64,000 nt of DNA from the NCBI GenBank assembly GCA_964489245.1, contig CAZAXU010000001.1:37043-101042 (forward strand). Reading direction: 5' to 3'. This stretch comes from CAZAXU01 sp964489245 (GTDB lineage: Bacteria > Bacteroidota > Bacteroidia > Flavobacteriales > Flavobacteriaceae). A program made the position numbers and the translations under genes. Below are positions 1-8,881 of the stretch, in pieces; the first letter of the stretch is position 1, and the number at the start of each line of letters is the position of its first letter. Under the pieces are notes generated by a model. That model had not been told where the DNA came from and did not search any database. It was given only the letters and a program-made list of their open reading frames with translations.

Positions 1-2
1 TT

Positions 3-122
3 GTTGCAATTATACTTCAAGTATTCTATAATTTTATTATTGCAAAAATTGACAGTATTGTAAACAAAATGGAAGATGCTTCTATTTCATTAGTAGATTT
101 ATTGGTGAAGCACTCAAAATAA
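3..122 (+). CDS. exbB: ExbB/TolQ-type proton channel, C-terminal end (partial)
   Basis: The window opens inside a gene read in frame 3 that ends with TAA at 120-122. The last 39 residues include the stretch VNKMEDASISLVDLLVKH, which resembles the C-terminal cytoplasmic tail of MotA/TolQ/ExbB proton-channel proteins. The call rests mainly on context: a membrane protein and two exbD genes follow at once in the same direction. ExbB would form the inner-membrane proton channel that, with ExbD, energises TonB. Most of the protein lies outside the window, so the family assignment is an inference. Confidence 0.7.
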   Translation, partial: VAIILQVFYNFIIAKIDSIVNKMEDASISLVDLLVKHSK

Positions 123-143
123 TAACCAACAAAATTTATACAA

Positions 144-623
144 ATGGAAGAAAAAAAATTAATCTTATTCCTCAAAGGGCTCGTTGGCGTTATTGCACTG
201 GTGGCAGCGTTCTTCTTTGTGAAAATATTAGGAAATCCGGATGACGCCAACGGCGCGATTAACGGCATGTTAAGATTTACATATATCATTTTTATTTTAA
301 CGTTGATAGCAGCTGTTGTTGTATGGTTCAAAGAAATCGTAACGCACCCTAAAATCTTGAAACAGACTTTGATTTTTGCCGGCTTATTTGCAGTGATTGT
401 CTTGGTGGCAAGATTTGTTTTTGCTTCTGACAAGGAAGTGAGATATGGTCCAACAACATTTGCAGATGCATCTACATCAGGTTGGGTAGATACAGGATTG
501 TATATGTTCTATATTCTGGGAGCAATTGCATTGTTGACTATGTTTTTGTCGCCACTGCTTGGTTCTCTGGGTTCACCCAAAGGAGGACAACAAGTGGAGC
601 TGGAATCAAAAAATGAAGAATAA
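144..623 (+). CDS. Four-helix membrane protein in the exbB-exbD operon
   Basis: The 159-residue product has four hydrophobic segments (about residues 7-27, 44-63, 74-94 and 118-139) and a short charged C-terminus. It starts 21 nt after the exbB stop, and its TAA stop shares one base with the ATG of exbD (TAATG), which indicates translational coupling. No catalytic motif is visible. Its place between exbB and exbD suggests an accessory inner-membrane subunit of the TonB energising complex, but the function is unknown. Confidence 0.8.
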   Translation: MEEKKLILFLKGLVGVIALVAAFFFVKILGNPDDANGAINGMLRFTYIIFILTLIAAVVVWFKEIVTHPKILKQTLIFAGLFAVIVLVARFVFASDKEVRYGPTTFADASTSGWVDTGLYMFYILGAIALLTMFLSPLLGSLGSPKGGQQVELESKNEE

Positions 624-1150
624 TGGCTAAAAGAAAACTAGAAGAAATCAATGCCGGATCAATGGCGGATATTGCTTTTTTGCTCTTGATATTTTTCTTG
701 GTTACTACAACCATGGAAAGTAACTATGGGGTGAGAAGGAAATTGCCACCTCCACCGGACAAAAATACACCGCCTCCGCCTATCATCAAGGAGAAAAACG
801 TTTTGTCAATAGACATAAACGGAAGAGATCAGATGATGATAGAAGGGGAGTTTGCAGATGTGAAAGATGTGCGTCAAAAGACCATTGAATTCATCACAAA
901 CAACGGAAAAGATCCCAATTCATCTGACAATCCGCAAAAAGCGGTAATCAGCGTCAAACACGCCAGAGAAACAACTTATAAAGAGTTTATCTCTGTGTAT
1001 AATGAATTGATAGCAGCTTATGATATCATCAGAAACAAGTATGCTAAGAAGAAATATGGAAAGCCTTTTGACAAACTCACCGAAGAAGAACAAAAGGCGG
1101 TGAAAGAAATCTATCCGCAGAAAATAGCAGAATCAACACCAAAAAGATAG
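623..1150 (+). CDS. exbD: ExbD/TolR-family protein, first copy
   Basis: The 175-residue protein has the ExbD layout: a short basic N-terminus (MAKRKLEEINAGSMADIAF), one transmembrane helix at about residues 15-33 preceded by the conserved Asp of SMADIAF, a proline-rich linker (PPPPDKNTPPPP) and a periplasmic domain. In ExbD the membrane Asp takes part in proton movement through the ExbB pentamer. The start overlaps the previous stop by one base, and a second exbD begins 4 nt after its stop. Two exbD copies in tandem are usual in Bacteroidota. It is longer than E. coli ExbD (about 140 residues) because of a lysine-rich C-terminal part. Confidence 0.9.
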   Translation: MAKRKLEEINAGSMADIAFLLLIFFLVTTTMESNYGVRRKLPPPPDKNTPPPPIIKEKNVLSIDINGRDQMMIEGEFADVKDVRQKTIEFITNNGKDPNSSDNPQKAVISVKHARETTYKEFISVYNELIAAYDIIRNKYAKKKYGKPFDKLTEEEQKAVKEIYPQKIAESTPKR

Positions 1151-1154
1151 GATT

Positions 1155-1643
1155 ATGAGTAAATTTAAAATGAAAAAAGAAGGGGGAACCCCCGCGATAT
1201 CCACAGCTTCATTGCCTGATATCGTGTTTATGTTGTTGTTCTTCTTTATGGTGGCTACGGTGATGCGTGAAAACGGAGAAAAGAGAGTAATGGTGAAAAT
1301 GCCCAGTGCAGATCAGGTTAAGAAAATTGAAAAAAAAGGGCTGGTATCCTATATTTATGTAGGGAAACCTATTCCGAAATATCAAGCAAAATATGGAAAA
1401 GCACCTAGAATTCAGTTAAACGATGACTTTAGAGAAGTGCAGGATGTAGGTCCTTTTGTGCTGGCGGAGAAAGCAACAAAGAGAGAGGAAGAAAAACCCC
1501 TGATGTTGACATCTCTTAAAGCAGATGCAGATGTGGGTATGGGAATTATCACCGATATTAAAGAAGAACTTAGAAAAGTAAATGCTTTGAAAATTAACTA
1601 TTCTACGAAAAAAGGTAGTGTGGTTGATAATTTCAAGAAATAA
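1155..1643 (+). CDS. exbD: ExbD/TolR-family protein, second copy
   Basis: The 162-residue protein has a basic N-terminus, the conserved Asp before the membrane helix (SLPDIVFMLLFFFMVATVM, about residues 20-38) and a periplasmic domain. It differs clearly from the preceding copy, lacking the long proline linker, so the two are likely to form a hetero-complex rather than being a recent duplication. It is the last gene of the operon and a strong hairpin terminator follows 29 nt downstream. Confidence 0.9.
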   Translation: MSKFKMKKEGGTPAISTASLPDIVFMLLFFFMVATVMRENGEKRVMVKMPSADQVKKIEKKGLVSYIYVGKPIPKYQAKYGKAPRIQLNDDFREVQDVGPFVLAEKATKREEEKPLMLTSLKADADVGMGIITDIKEELRKVNALKINYSTKKGSVVDNFKK

Positions 1644-1672
1644 GCAAAAGTAAATACTAATAAAATAAAATT

Positions 1673-1700
1673 AAAAACCTCTGCATTTGCAGAGGTTTTT
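1673..1700 (+). terminator. Rho-independent terminator after the exb operon
   Basis: A perfect 13-bp stem (1673-1685 with 1688-1700) closes on a 2-nt centre. One arm begins with five A and the other ends with five T, so it could act in both directions. It separates the exb operon from the cco operon. Confidence 0.85.
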
Positions 1701-1739
1701 ATTTAGAATTGTTTTAAATTTGCCATTCAATATCCTGCA

Positions 1740-4142
1740 ATGTCAAAAAAAGAAAAGCTGATTTGTTATCACTGTGGTTTGGAAATGACCGAGTCTGAAA
1801 CCGTTTGGTTTGACGACAAACCTTTTTGTTGTAACGGTTGCAAAACCGTTTATGAAATATTGAATAAAAATTCTTTGGGACAATATTATACCATCAATGA
1901 AGCCCCCGGAATAAAAACAGATGAAATTGATGCGACAATCAAACAAAAATACGCTTATTTGGACGAACCTGAAATTGAAAAAAAACTCTTGGAATTTGAT
2001 GATGGCAAAACAAAAGTTGTAAATTTTTATATTCCGAACATTCATTGCAGTTCCTGTATTTGGGTGTTAGAGAATTTAGATCAACTCAATAAAAATATTT
2101 CAAATTCTGAAGTAAATTTTCCAACAAAAAATGTTCGAATTACTTATAATGGAGACCATGTGAGTTTGCGCAATATCGTAGAAATTTTGGCATCTATTGC
2201 CTATCCTCCTCTAATCAGTTTGGACGACCTGGACAAGGACAAAAAAAAGTCTGATAAAAAATTGATTTATCAATTGGCTATTGCCGGTTTTGCTTTTGGC
2301 AATGTGATGTTGATGGCACTGCCGGAATATATTCAATCTGAAGGTTTTTGGATAAACCGTTTCAGTCCGATGTTCGGTTGGATTATGTTTGGGCTTTCTC
2401 TTCCTGTGGTGCTCTATTCGGCTCGAGACTATTTTGAATCGGCGATTAAAGGTTTGATGCAAAAAATCGTCAATGTTGATATTTTGATTGTTTTAGGAGT
2501 TACAGTGCTTTTTTTGCGTAGCACTTATGAAATCACTAGCAAAACGGGGGCGGGTTATTTTGACAGCTTGACAGGCTTGGTTTTTTTCTTGTTGGTAGGA
2601 AAATTCTTTCAAAGAAAAACTTATGACTATTTATCATTTGAACGTGACTACAAGTCCTATTTCCCGATAGCAGTGACAAAAATAACAGATGATGCTGAAC
2701 AAATTATAGAAATCAAAGATATTGAACCGGGTAACCGCTTGTTAATCAGAAATGAAGAAATTATACCGATTGATAGCATTTTGATGAAAAATAAAGCGTT
2801 GATTGATTACAGCTTTGTGACCGGAGAATCTTTGCCGGTCGAAAAACAAGTTGGAGACCAGTTGCTTGCCGGAGGAAAACAAATTGGAAATTTTATTGAA
2901 ATAGAAGCTATCAGTGATGTTGATAACAGCTATCTAACCAAGCTGTGGAGCAGAGAAGCCTTTCATGATTCCAAGGCAATACATATCAAAACTTTAACGG
3001 ATAATATCAGTAAATACTTCACTTACATTATTTTGTCAATTGCGTTATTATCTGGAATTGTTTGGGCTGTCAGCTCCAATTTTGGCACCGCAATTTGGGT
3101 GGTCACCGCCATTCTGATTGTTGCCTGTCCTTGCGCATTGGCACTGTCTGCACCCTTTGCTTTTGGAAATATATTGAGAAAATTCGGATATCATCAATTC
3201 TATCTGAAAAATGCTCAAATTATTGAAGCTATTTCGAGAGTAGATACCATTGTTTTTGACAAAACCGGCACCTTAACATCTCAAGAAAAATATAAAGTAG
3301 ATTATGATGGAAAAGTTCTGTCGGAGACCGATAAATCTGTGATTAAAACCATGACAAAGTCTTCTAATCATCCTTTGAGCAGATTAATTTATCAAAAATA
3401 TGAGAGTATAGATATAATTAATTTGGATAAAATTGAGGAAAAAGTAGGAAAAGGAATGTTTGCTCAACAAGGAAAAGACGAGTATAAATTGGGTTCTGTA
3501 TCTTTCGTTTCCATGAAATCTGAAGAAACAGAAACCACGAGTGTTTATTTTGCAAAAAACAATAAAATTATTGGAAAATTTATTTTTACAGGAAGCTATA
3601 GAGAAGGCATATCACCATTATTTGACAGATTGAAAAACAAATATGATCTAGTCATTTTATCCGGAGACAATGACAGTGAAAAACCCGTTTTGGAAAAATT
3701 ACTGCCTGCCGATGTCAACTATTATTTTAATCAATCTGTTCATGATAAGATGGATTATATTCAGCTTTTGCAAGAGGAAGGAAAAATAGTGATGATGATT
3801 GGAGACGGTCTTAATGATGCCGGAGCACTACAACAAGCGGATGTTGGAATTGCAGTTTCGGAAAATACCAATATTTTTACCCCCTCAAGCGATGGAATTC
3901 TAAAAGCATCGGAGTTAAGAATATTTGATAGATTTTTAAAAATTTCAAAACAAACCAAGCATATTATTTTCACCAGTTTTGCCATTGCATTTGTCTATAA
4001 TATCATAGGTCTAAGCTTTGCCGTTACCAATCATTTAACCCCGATTGTTGCAGCTATTTTGATGCCGATTAGCTCTATTTCCATTGTTATATTTGTCACA
4101 ATTTTAACAAATATAATCTCTAACAGCCTGAAAAAGAAATAG
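1740..4142 (+). CDS. ccoI: CcoI/FixI-type copper P1B-ATPase
   Basis: The 800-residue protein is a heavy-metal P-type ATPase. In order it has an N-terminal Cys-rich metal site (CYHCG at residue 9, CCNGC near 29), an HMA domain with CSSC near residue 103, membrane helices, the actuator TGES loop, the intramembrane CPC metal motif at 463-465, the phosphorylation motif DKTGT with Asp507, and the hinge GDGLNDAG. In cbb3 loci this subtype delivers copper for assembly of the CcoN haem-copper centre. It starts the cco cluster and is followed by ccoS and ccoNO. A TAAATTTG element at 1715-1722 may be its -7 promoter box, 18 nt before the ATG. Confidence 0.93.
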   Translation: MSKKEKLICYHCGLEMTESETVWFDDKPFCCNGCKTVYEILNKNSLGQYYTINEAPGIKTDEIDATIKQKYAYLDEPEIEKKLLEFDDGKTKVVNFYIPNIHCSSCIWVLENLDQLNKNISNSEVNFPTKNVRITYNGDHVSLRNIVEILASIAYPPLISLDDLDKDKKKSDKKLIYQLAIAGFAFGNVMLMALPEYIQSEGFWINRFSPMFGWIMFGLSLPVVLYSARDYFESAIKGLMQKIVNVDILIVLGVTVLFLRSTYEITSKTGAGYFDSLTGLVFFLLVGKFFQRKTYDYLSFERDYKSYFPIAVTKITDDAEQIIEIKDIEPGNRLLIRNEEIIPIDSILMKNKALIDYSFVTGESLPVEKQVGDQLLAGGKQIGNFIEIEAISDVDNSYLTKLWSREAFHDSKAIHIKTLTDNISKYFTYIILSIALLSGIVWAVSSNFGTAIWVVTAILIVACPCALALSAPFAFGNILRKFGYHQFYLKNAQIIEAISRVDTIVFDKTGTLTSQEKYKVDYDGKVLSETDKSVIKTMTKSSNHPLSRLIYQKYESIDIINLDKIEEKVGKGMFAQQGKDEYKLGSVSFVSMKSEETETTSVYFAKNNKIIGKFIFTGSYREGISPLFDRLKNKYDLVILSGDNDSEKPVLEKLLPADVNYYFNQSVHDKMDYIQLLQEEGKIVMMIGDGLNDAGALQQADVGIAVSENTNIFTPSSDGILKASELRIFDRFLKISKQTKHIIFTSFAIAFVYNIIGLSFAVTNHLTPIVAAILMPISSISIVIFVTILTNIISNSLKKK

Positions 4143-4163
4143 ATAAAAATAATAATATATCTT

Positions 4164-4192
4164 TTTGTATTTTATAAAAAGATGTATATTTG
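4164..4192 (+). promoter_or_regulatory. Bacteroidota-type promoter before ccoS
   Basis: TTTG at 4164-4167 and TATATTTG at 4185-4192 are separated by 17 nt, matching the -33/-7 consensus TTTG...TAnnTTTG. The -7 box lies just downstream of an in-frame ATG at 4182, which therefore cannot be the start on this transcript. This gives the oxidase genes a promoter separate from ccoI. Confidence 0.6.
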
Positions 4193-4214
4193 TAAAGTTT
4201 ATGTAAACTCAAGT

Positions 4215-4397
4215 ATGATAGCACTATATCTTACCATATTTATCAGTCTGATTATTGCGCTGATTTTCTTGGTCTTGTTCCTTGCTTCAGTTAAAAAAGG
4301 GCAATTCGAAGATACTTATACACCTTCCGTGAGAATGTTATTTGAAGATGAGTTCATGGACGATTCAACAGAAAAAATAGAAAAAAACGATAATTAA
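4215..4397 (+). CDS. ccoS: cbb3 oxidase assembly protein CcoS
   Basis: The 60-residue protein starts MIALYLTIFISLIIAL and has one transmembrane helix followed by a short acidic tail (FEDTYTPSVRMLFEDE), as in CcoS, a small factor needed for cofactor insertion into cbb3 oxidase. An in-frame ATG lies 11 codons upstream at 4182, but a promoter box overlaps that region and the CcoS family normally begins directly with the helix, so 4215 is preferred. It lies between ccoI and ccoNO, the usual order. Confidence 0.88.
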   Translation: MIALYLTIFISLIIALIFLVLFLASVKKGQFEDTYTPSVRMLFEDEFMDDSTEKIEKNDN

Positions 4398-4412
4398 CCA
4401 AAATTAATTTTT

Positions 4413-6566
4413 ATGGAAAAACAGAAATTTTATTATGATGACAAGATTGTGAAACTATTCTCTTGGGCAACTGTTATTTGGGGAGTAACTGCGTTCACAG
4501 TCGGTCTGATGGTGGCCTATTTATATTGGTTTCCACATTACATGGAAGGACTACCTTGGCTGAGCTATGGTAGACTAAGACCTTTACACACAAACGCGGC
4601 AATTTTTGCATTTGTGGGTAATGGTATTTTTGCCGGAGTGTATTACAGTACACAACGTTTATTGAAGACAAGAATGTTCAATGACACATTGAGTAAAATT
4701 CATTTTTGGGGCTGGCAGTTAATCATTGTATTGGCGGCAGTTTCTTATCCTCTCGGACTGAACACATCAAAAGAATATGCCGAATTGGAATGGCCAATTG
4801 ATGTTTTGGTGGTGCTTGTTTGGGTAGTATTTACTTGGAATTTGGTGGGAACCGTAATCAAAAGACGTGTGCGCCATATCTATGTAGCAATTTGGTTCTA
4901 TCTTTCAACAGCAGTAACCATTGCGATGCTATATGTTTTCAACAACCTTGAAATTCCTGCAACACTAACAAAAAGTTATTCTTTATACTCAGGTGTTGAA
5001 GATGCCGTAGTACAATGGTGGTACGGACATAATGCCGTTGCATTTTTCTTGACTACACCTATTTTAGGATTGATGTATTATTATGTTCCTAAAGTGGCTA
5101 AAAGACCTATTTATTCCTATAGATTGTCGGTTATTCATTTCTGGACATTAATATTTTTATACATTTGGGCAGGACCTCACCATTTGTTGTATTCTGCAAC
5201 TCCCGAATGGGCGCAAGTCTTGGGAACCATTTTCTCATTGATGTTAATTTTCCCTTCTTGGGGAGGTATGATCAACGGATTGTTGACACTTCGCGGCGCT
5301 TGGGATAAGGTGCGGGAAGATCCGATCTTAAAGATGTTTGTGGTAGCAATCACATCCTATGGTATGAGTACTTTTGAAGGACCGATGTTGTCTTTCAAAT
5401 CTTTGAATGCCATTGCACACTTCACCGATTGGATTGTTGCGCATGTGCATGTTGGAACTTTAGGCTGGAACGGATTCATTATCATGGGAATGCTATATTG
5501 GATGATTCCTAAACTTTATAGAACAAAATTGTATTCTGTCAAACTAGCCAACCAACATTTTTGGATTGGAACAATAGGTATTTTGCTTTATGTAGTGCCT
5601 ATGTATATTGCCGGATGGACACAAGCTTTAATGTGGAAACAATTCAATCCCGATGGTACTTTGAAATACGGTGAATTTATGGACACCGTAACCGAAATCT
5701 TGCCAATGCATTATATGCGTGCAATTGGAGGAACACTATATTTTATAGGTTCTTTGATGTTGGTATATAACTTGGTAAAAACGGTGAAAGGACACAAAGT
5801 AGAAGATACTTTGGAAGAAGCTGCGCCCTTGGCAGTTATACCTGCAAGCAGACAAAAAGGAGAACAATTCCACAATTGGTTGGAAAGAAAAGGAGTATTG
5901 TTCACAATACTGGCTTTGTTGGTGGCAGCAGTTGGAGGAGCGGTAGAAATCATACCTACAATCTTTATCGATTCAAATATTCCGAAAATTGCGGCAGTTC
6001 AGCCCTATTCACCACTTGAATTAGAAGGAAGAGATATCTATATCAGAGAAGGTTGTAACAATTGCCACTCGCAAATGATTCGTCCTTTCCGTTCAGAAGT
6101 TGAACGCTACGGACCTTATTCAAAAGCAGGAGAATATGTTTATGATCATCCGTTCTTATGGGGATCAAAAAGAACCGGTCCGGATTTGTTCAGAGAAGGA
6201 GGAAAACGTCCTAGCCTATGGCATTTCTCTCACATGTATGAGCCTGAATCAATGATGTATGGCTCTATCATGCCCAAGTATCCTTGGATGATAAAAGACG
6301 ATTTGAATCCTGTGAATCTTCAAGCAAAAATGAAAGCTTTAAGAATAGTAGGCGTTCCATATACAGATGAACAAATTAGCAGTGCTCCCGCGGCTCTTGA
6401 AAAGCAAGCTAAAGAAATTGCAGCTGATTTGATGAGCAACAACGTAAAAGATGTTGCCGCTTATGCTGAAGCATTTGGAAAAGAAAATGTTGATTTAAGT
6501 AAAAAAGAAATCGTTGCTTTGATTGCCTATCTGCAGAGATTGGGAACCGATACAACTAAAAAATAA
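4413..6566 (+). CDS. ccoNO: cbb3-type cytochrome c oxidase, fused CcoN-CcoO subunit
   Basis: The 717-residue protein joins the catalytic haem-copper subunit CcoN (about residues 1-490, many membrane helices, conserved His in RPLHTNAAIFAF, WWYGHNAVAFF, WAGPHHLLY and VHVGTLGWNG) to the monohaem cytochrome c subunit CcoO. CcoO is anchored by a helix near residues 505-530 and has the haem motif CNNCH at 548 plus the conserved segment SEVERYGPYS. Proteobacteria encode the two parts separately; the fusion is common in Bacteroidota. The enzyme reduces oxygen with high affinity while pumping protons. ccoQ follows after 5 nt. Confidence 0.96.
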   Translation: MEKQKFYYDDKIVKLFSWATVIWGVTAFTVGLMVAYLYWFPHYMEGLPWLSYGRLRPLHTNAAIFAFVGNGIFAGVYYSTQRLLKTRMFNDTLSKIHFWGWQLIIVLAAVSYPLGLNTSKEYAELEWPIDVLVVLVWVVFTWNLVGTVIKRRVRHIYVAIWFYLSTAVTIAMLYVFNNLEIPATLTKSYSLYSGVEDAVVQWWYGHNAVAFFLTTPILGLMYYYVPKVAKRPIYSYRLSVIHFWTLIFLYIWAGPHHLLYSATPEWAQVLGTIFSLMLIFPSWGGMINGLLTLRGAWDKVREDPILKMFVVAITSYGMSTFEGPMLSFKSLNAIAHFTDWIVAHVHVGTLGWNGFIIMGMLYWMIPKLYRTKLYSVKLANQHFWIGTIGILLYVVPMYIAGWTQALMWKQFNPDGTLKYGEFMDTVTEILPMHYMRAIGGTLYFIGSLMLVYNLVKTVKGHKVEDTLEEAAPLAVIPASRQKGEQFHNWLERKGVLFTILALLVAAVGGAVEIIPTIFIDSNIPKIAAVQPYSPLELEGRDIYIREGCNNCHSQMIRPFRSEVERYGPYSKAGEYVYDHPFLWGSKRTGPDLFREGGKRPSLWHFSHMYEPESMMYGSIMPKYPWMIKDDLNPVNLQAKMKALRIVGVPYTDEQISSAPAALEKQAKEIAADLMSNNVKDVAAYAEAFGKENVDLSKKEIVALIAYLQRLGTDTTKK

Positions 6567-6571
6567 TATTA

Positions 6572-6769
6572 ATGCTTAGAAACATTAAACATTATCTGGC
6601 TTCTGAAGAGGGCATTGGCATCTTTGATATAGTTCCTTTGGTGATATTTTTTATCATTTTTATAGGAATAATAATCTTTGTGATGAAAATGCCTTCTAAG
6701 ACCATAGATGAAATAAAACAATATCCATTAAACGATAAAAACGAATTAGATTATGGCAAAAAAGAATGA
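6572..6769 (+). CDS. ccoQ: CcoQ-like small subunit
   Basis: The 65-residue protein has one membrane helix (about residues 19-42, IVPLVIFFIIFIGIIIFVMKM) and a charged tail. Position rather than sequence identifies it: it lies between ccoNO and ccoP and overlaps ccoP by 17 nt. CcoQ proteins are poorly conserved and stabilise the interaction of CcoP with the oxidase core. Confidence 0.75.
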   Translation: MLRNIKHYLASEEGIGIFDIVPLVIFFIIFIGIIIFVMKMPSKTIDEIKQYPLNDKNELDYGKKE

Positions 6770-7373
6770 ATCATTTTGGGATAGCTTAATCAAAAAGTTA
6801 ACCAAAGCCACACCAATAGAACAAGAAAGTGACGTCAAGCTCGACCATGATTTTGACGGCATTGAAGAGTTGAATAATCCACTTCCACCGTGGTGGACAA
6901 TAGGATTTATTATCACTGTTATTATCTCTGTATTTTATATTGGTTACTATACGGTGATGGGAAAAGACAGTCAAGCAGACGAGTATCAACGTGAGGTAAA
7001 AAAAGCAACCGCACTTGTTGAAAAATATAAAAAAGACAATAATATAGTTGATGATAATTCAGTTACGGTTTTAACAGATAAAGCTGCTTTGGACGAAGGA
7101 AAAGAAATTTTCGTCAAAAACTGTGCAGCTTGTCATTTGGCTGACGGAGGCGGTTTGGTAGGACCTAATTTGACAGACAACAGTTGGATCTACGGTTGTG
7201 ATATCAAATCCGTATTCAAATTGGTTACCGACGGAACAAGCAAAGGAATGCCTCCGTGGAAAGCTCTTGGAGCGGATAAAGTTCAAAAAGTTTCCAGCTA
7301 TGTGTTGAGTCTTCAAGGCACAACACCTGCCAAGGCAAAAGCTGCAGAAGGCAAACCATGTAACAAAAGTTAA
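6753..7373 (+). CDS. ccoP: cbb3 oxidase subunit CcoP with a single c-type haem motif
   Basis: The 206-residue protein has an N-terminal cytosolic part, one transmembrane helix (PPWWTIGFIITVIISVFYIG, about 45-65), a charged linker and one cytochrome c domain with CAACH at 124-128 and a distal Met in GTSKGMPPW. The PLPPWW entrance to the helix is typical of CcoP. Proteobacterial CcoP has two haem c groups and about 300 residues; only one CxxCH is present here. The C-terminus ends in a lysine/alanine-rich tail with a lone Cys. Confidence 0.92.
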   Translation: MAKKNESFWDSLIKKLTKATPIEQESDVKLDHDFDGIEELNNPLPPWWTIGFIITVIISVFYIGYYTVMGKDSQADEYQREVKKATALVEKYKKDNNIVDDNSVTVLTDKAALDEGKEIFVKNCAACHLADGGGLVGPNLTDNSWIYGCDIKSVFKLVTDGTSKGMPPWKALGADKVQKVSSYVLSLQGTTPAKAKAAEGKPCNKS

Positions 7374-7394
7374 ATAACTGATATACAAATATTT

Positions 7395-7428
7395 AAAATA
7401 AAGCAGTTTGAAAAGACTGCTTTATTTT
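7395..7428 (+). terminator. Hairpin terminator between ccoP and ccoG
   Basis: A perfect 13-bp stem (7395-7407 with 7416-7428) with an 8-nt loop ends in TTTATTTT. It would end or attenuate transcription after ccoP, setting the level of structural subunits against the downstream assembly genes. Confidence 0.75.
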
Positions 7429-7446
7429 GATTAAAAATCTTTCGTA

Positions 7447-8856
7447 ATGAGCACACAAGGAAAAGAAACGTATAGAGACAGTATAGGAACCATTAGTGAA
7501 GAGGGTTTAAGAAATTGGATACACCCTAAAAAACCAAAAGGAAGGTTTCATAACTATAGAATCATTGTCAGCGCCTTGATGTTGATATTATTTGCCATCG
7601 GCCCGTTTATTAAAGTGAACGGAGAACAATTTATGCTTTTTGATGTTTTGGGCAGAAGATTTCACGTATTCGGCAAACCATTTTTTCCGCAAGACTTTTA
7701 TCTACTGGCATTAGCCGCTGTGATTTCTCTTGTATTTTTGATACTCTTCACGGTGGTTTACGGTAGAATTTTTTGTGGTTGGCTTTGTCCGCAAACCATT
7801 TTTATGGAAATGCTTTTTCGTAAAATCGAATATGCCATTGAGGGAGATCGTCCGAAACAAATCAAGTTGGATAAAATGTCTTGGAATGCTGAAAAATATG
7901 GAAAAAGAATACTGAAATGGATTATTTTTTATGCGCTTTCTTTGGTCATTGTCAGCATTATGTTGGCTTATTTTGCCGGAGGAGATTATGTGATTAATTT
8001 TTGGAAAAATCCATTTGCAGAATTCAAAGCATTTTTTGCTTTTTTCATTTTCACAACAATTTTTTATTTTGTCTATGCTTGGTTTAGAGAGCAAGTTTGT
8101 ATCATTGCTTGCCCCTATGGAAGATTGCAGGGTGTTTTGACCGATGAAAATACTATTATGGTTTCTTATGACTATAAAAGAGGAGAAAGCAGCAAAGGAA
8201 GAGGTCCTGTCAAAAAAAATCAGGATAGAGAGGCTGAAGGTCTGGGAGACTGTATAGACTGTAAACAATGTGTTCATGTTTGTCCAACCGGAATTGATAT
8301 CAGAAACGGAACCCAGTTGGAGTGTATTAATTGTACAGCCTGTATAGATGCTTGTGATGCCATTATGGATTCCATAGGAAAACCCAGAGGTTTGATTCGC
8401 TATGCATCAAAAACCAGCATAGAAGAAGGGCATGCCAAAATCTTTACGGGAAGAGTGAAATTCTATACGGCAGTATTGGCACTGATGATGGGAGTTTTCA
8501 TCACTTTATTTGCCAGTAGAACAGATTTACAAGCCAAAGTACTTCGTGTCAGAGGGCAAATATATACAGAACTACAAGATGGAAATGTTAGGAATTATTA
8601 TGACTTGACATTGATCAACAAAACAAACCTTCCGATGAAAAATCTTGATGTGAAACTCATCGATCAAGAAGGAAAAATTATTATTTCAGGAGGAACAGAT
8701 GTTAGTTTGGATAAGGAAGAAATTAAGAAAGTGATGATTTTTGTCGATGTTCCTAAAGGAAAGATTAAAGGAAAGAAAAAAATAAAAATCGGAATTTATC
8801 AAGGAGATAAACTCATGGATTCGTATGAAACACAATTCATGGCTCCGGCTAGATAA
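7447..8856 (+). CDS. ccoG: CcoG (FixG/RdxA), cbb3 assembly ferredoxin-like protein
   Basis: The 469-residue protein has N-terminal membrane helices including the motif GRIFCGWLCPQTIFMEM, two 4Fe-4S motifs (CIDCKQCVHVCP from residue 269 and CINCTACIDAC from 293), a further helix near 340-360 and a periplasmic Ig-like C-terminal domain. CcoG is a cupric reductase that supports copper delivery to cbb3 oxidase. It lies after the oxidase structural genes and before ccoH, as in other cco/fix loci. Confidence 0.94.
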   Translation: MSTQGKETYRDSIGTISEEGLRNWIHPKKPKGRFHNYRIIVSALMLILFAIGPFIKVNGEQFMLFDVLGRRFHVFGKPFFPQDFYLLALAAVISLVFLILFTVVYGRIFCGWLCPQTIFMEMLFRKIEYAIEGDRPKQIKLDKMSWNAEKYGKRILKWIIFYALSLVIVSIMLAYFAGGDYVINFWKNPFAEFKAFFAFFIFTTIFYFVYAWFREQVCIIACPYGRLQGVLTDENTIMVSYDYKRGESSKGRGPVKKNQDREAEGLGDCIDCKQCVHVCPTGIDIRNGTQLECINCTACIDACDAIMDSIGKPRGLIRYASKTSIEEGHAKIFTGRVKFYTAVLALMMGVFITLFASRTDLQAKVLRVRGQIYTELQDGNVRNYYDLTLINKTNLPMKNLDVKLIDQEGKIIISGGTDVSLDKEEIKKVMIFVDVPKGKIKGKKKIKIGIYQGDKLMDSYETQFMAPAR

Positions 8857-8881
8857 TAAAATTTATAAATAAATTATAAAA

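Noticed and set aside
26..433. Minus-strand reading frame of 135 codons opposite exbB and the following membrane protein gene
   Set aside because: It lies antisense to two supported genes, has low-complexity Asn/Ile/Thr-rich sequence and no recognisable family.
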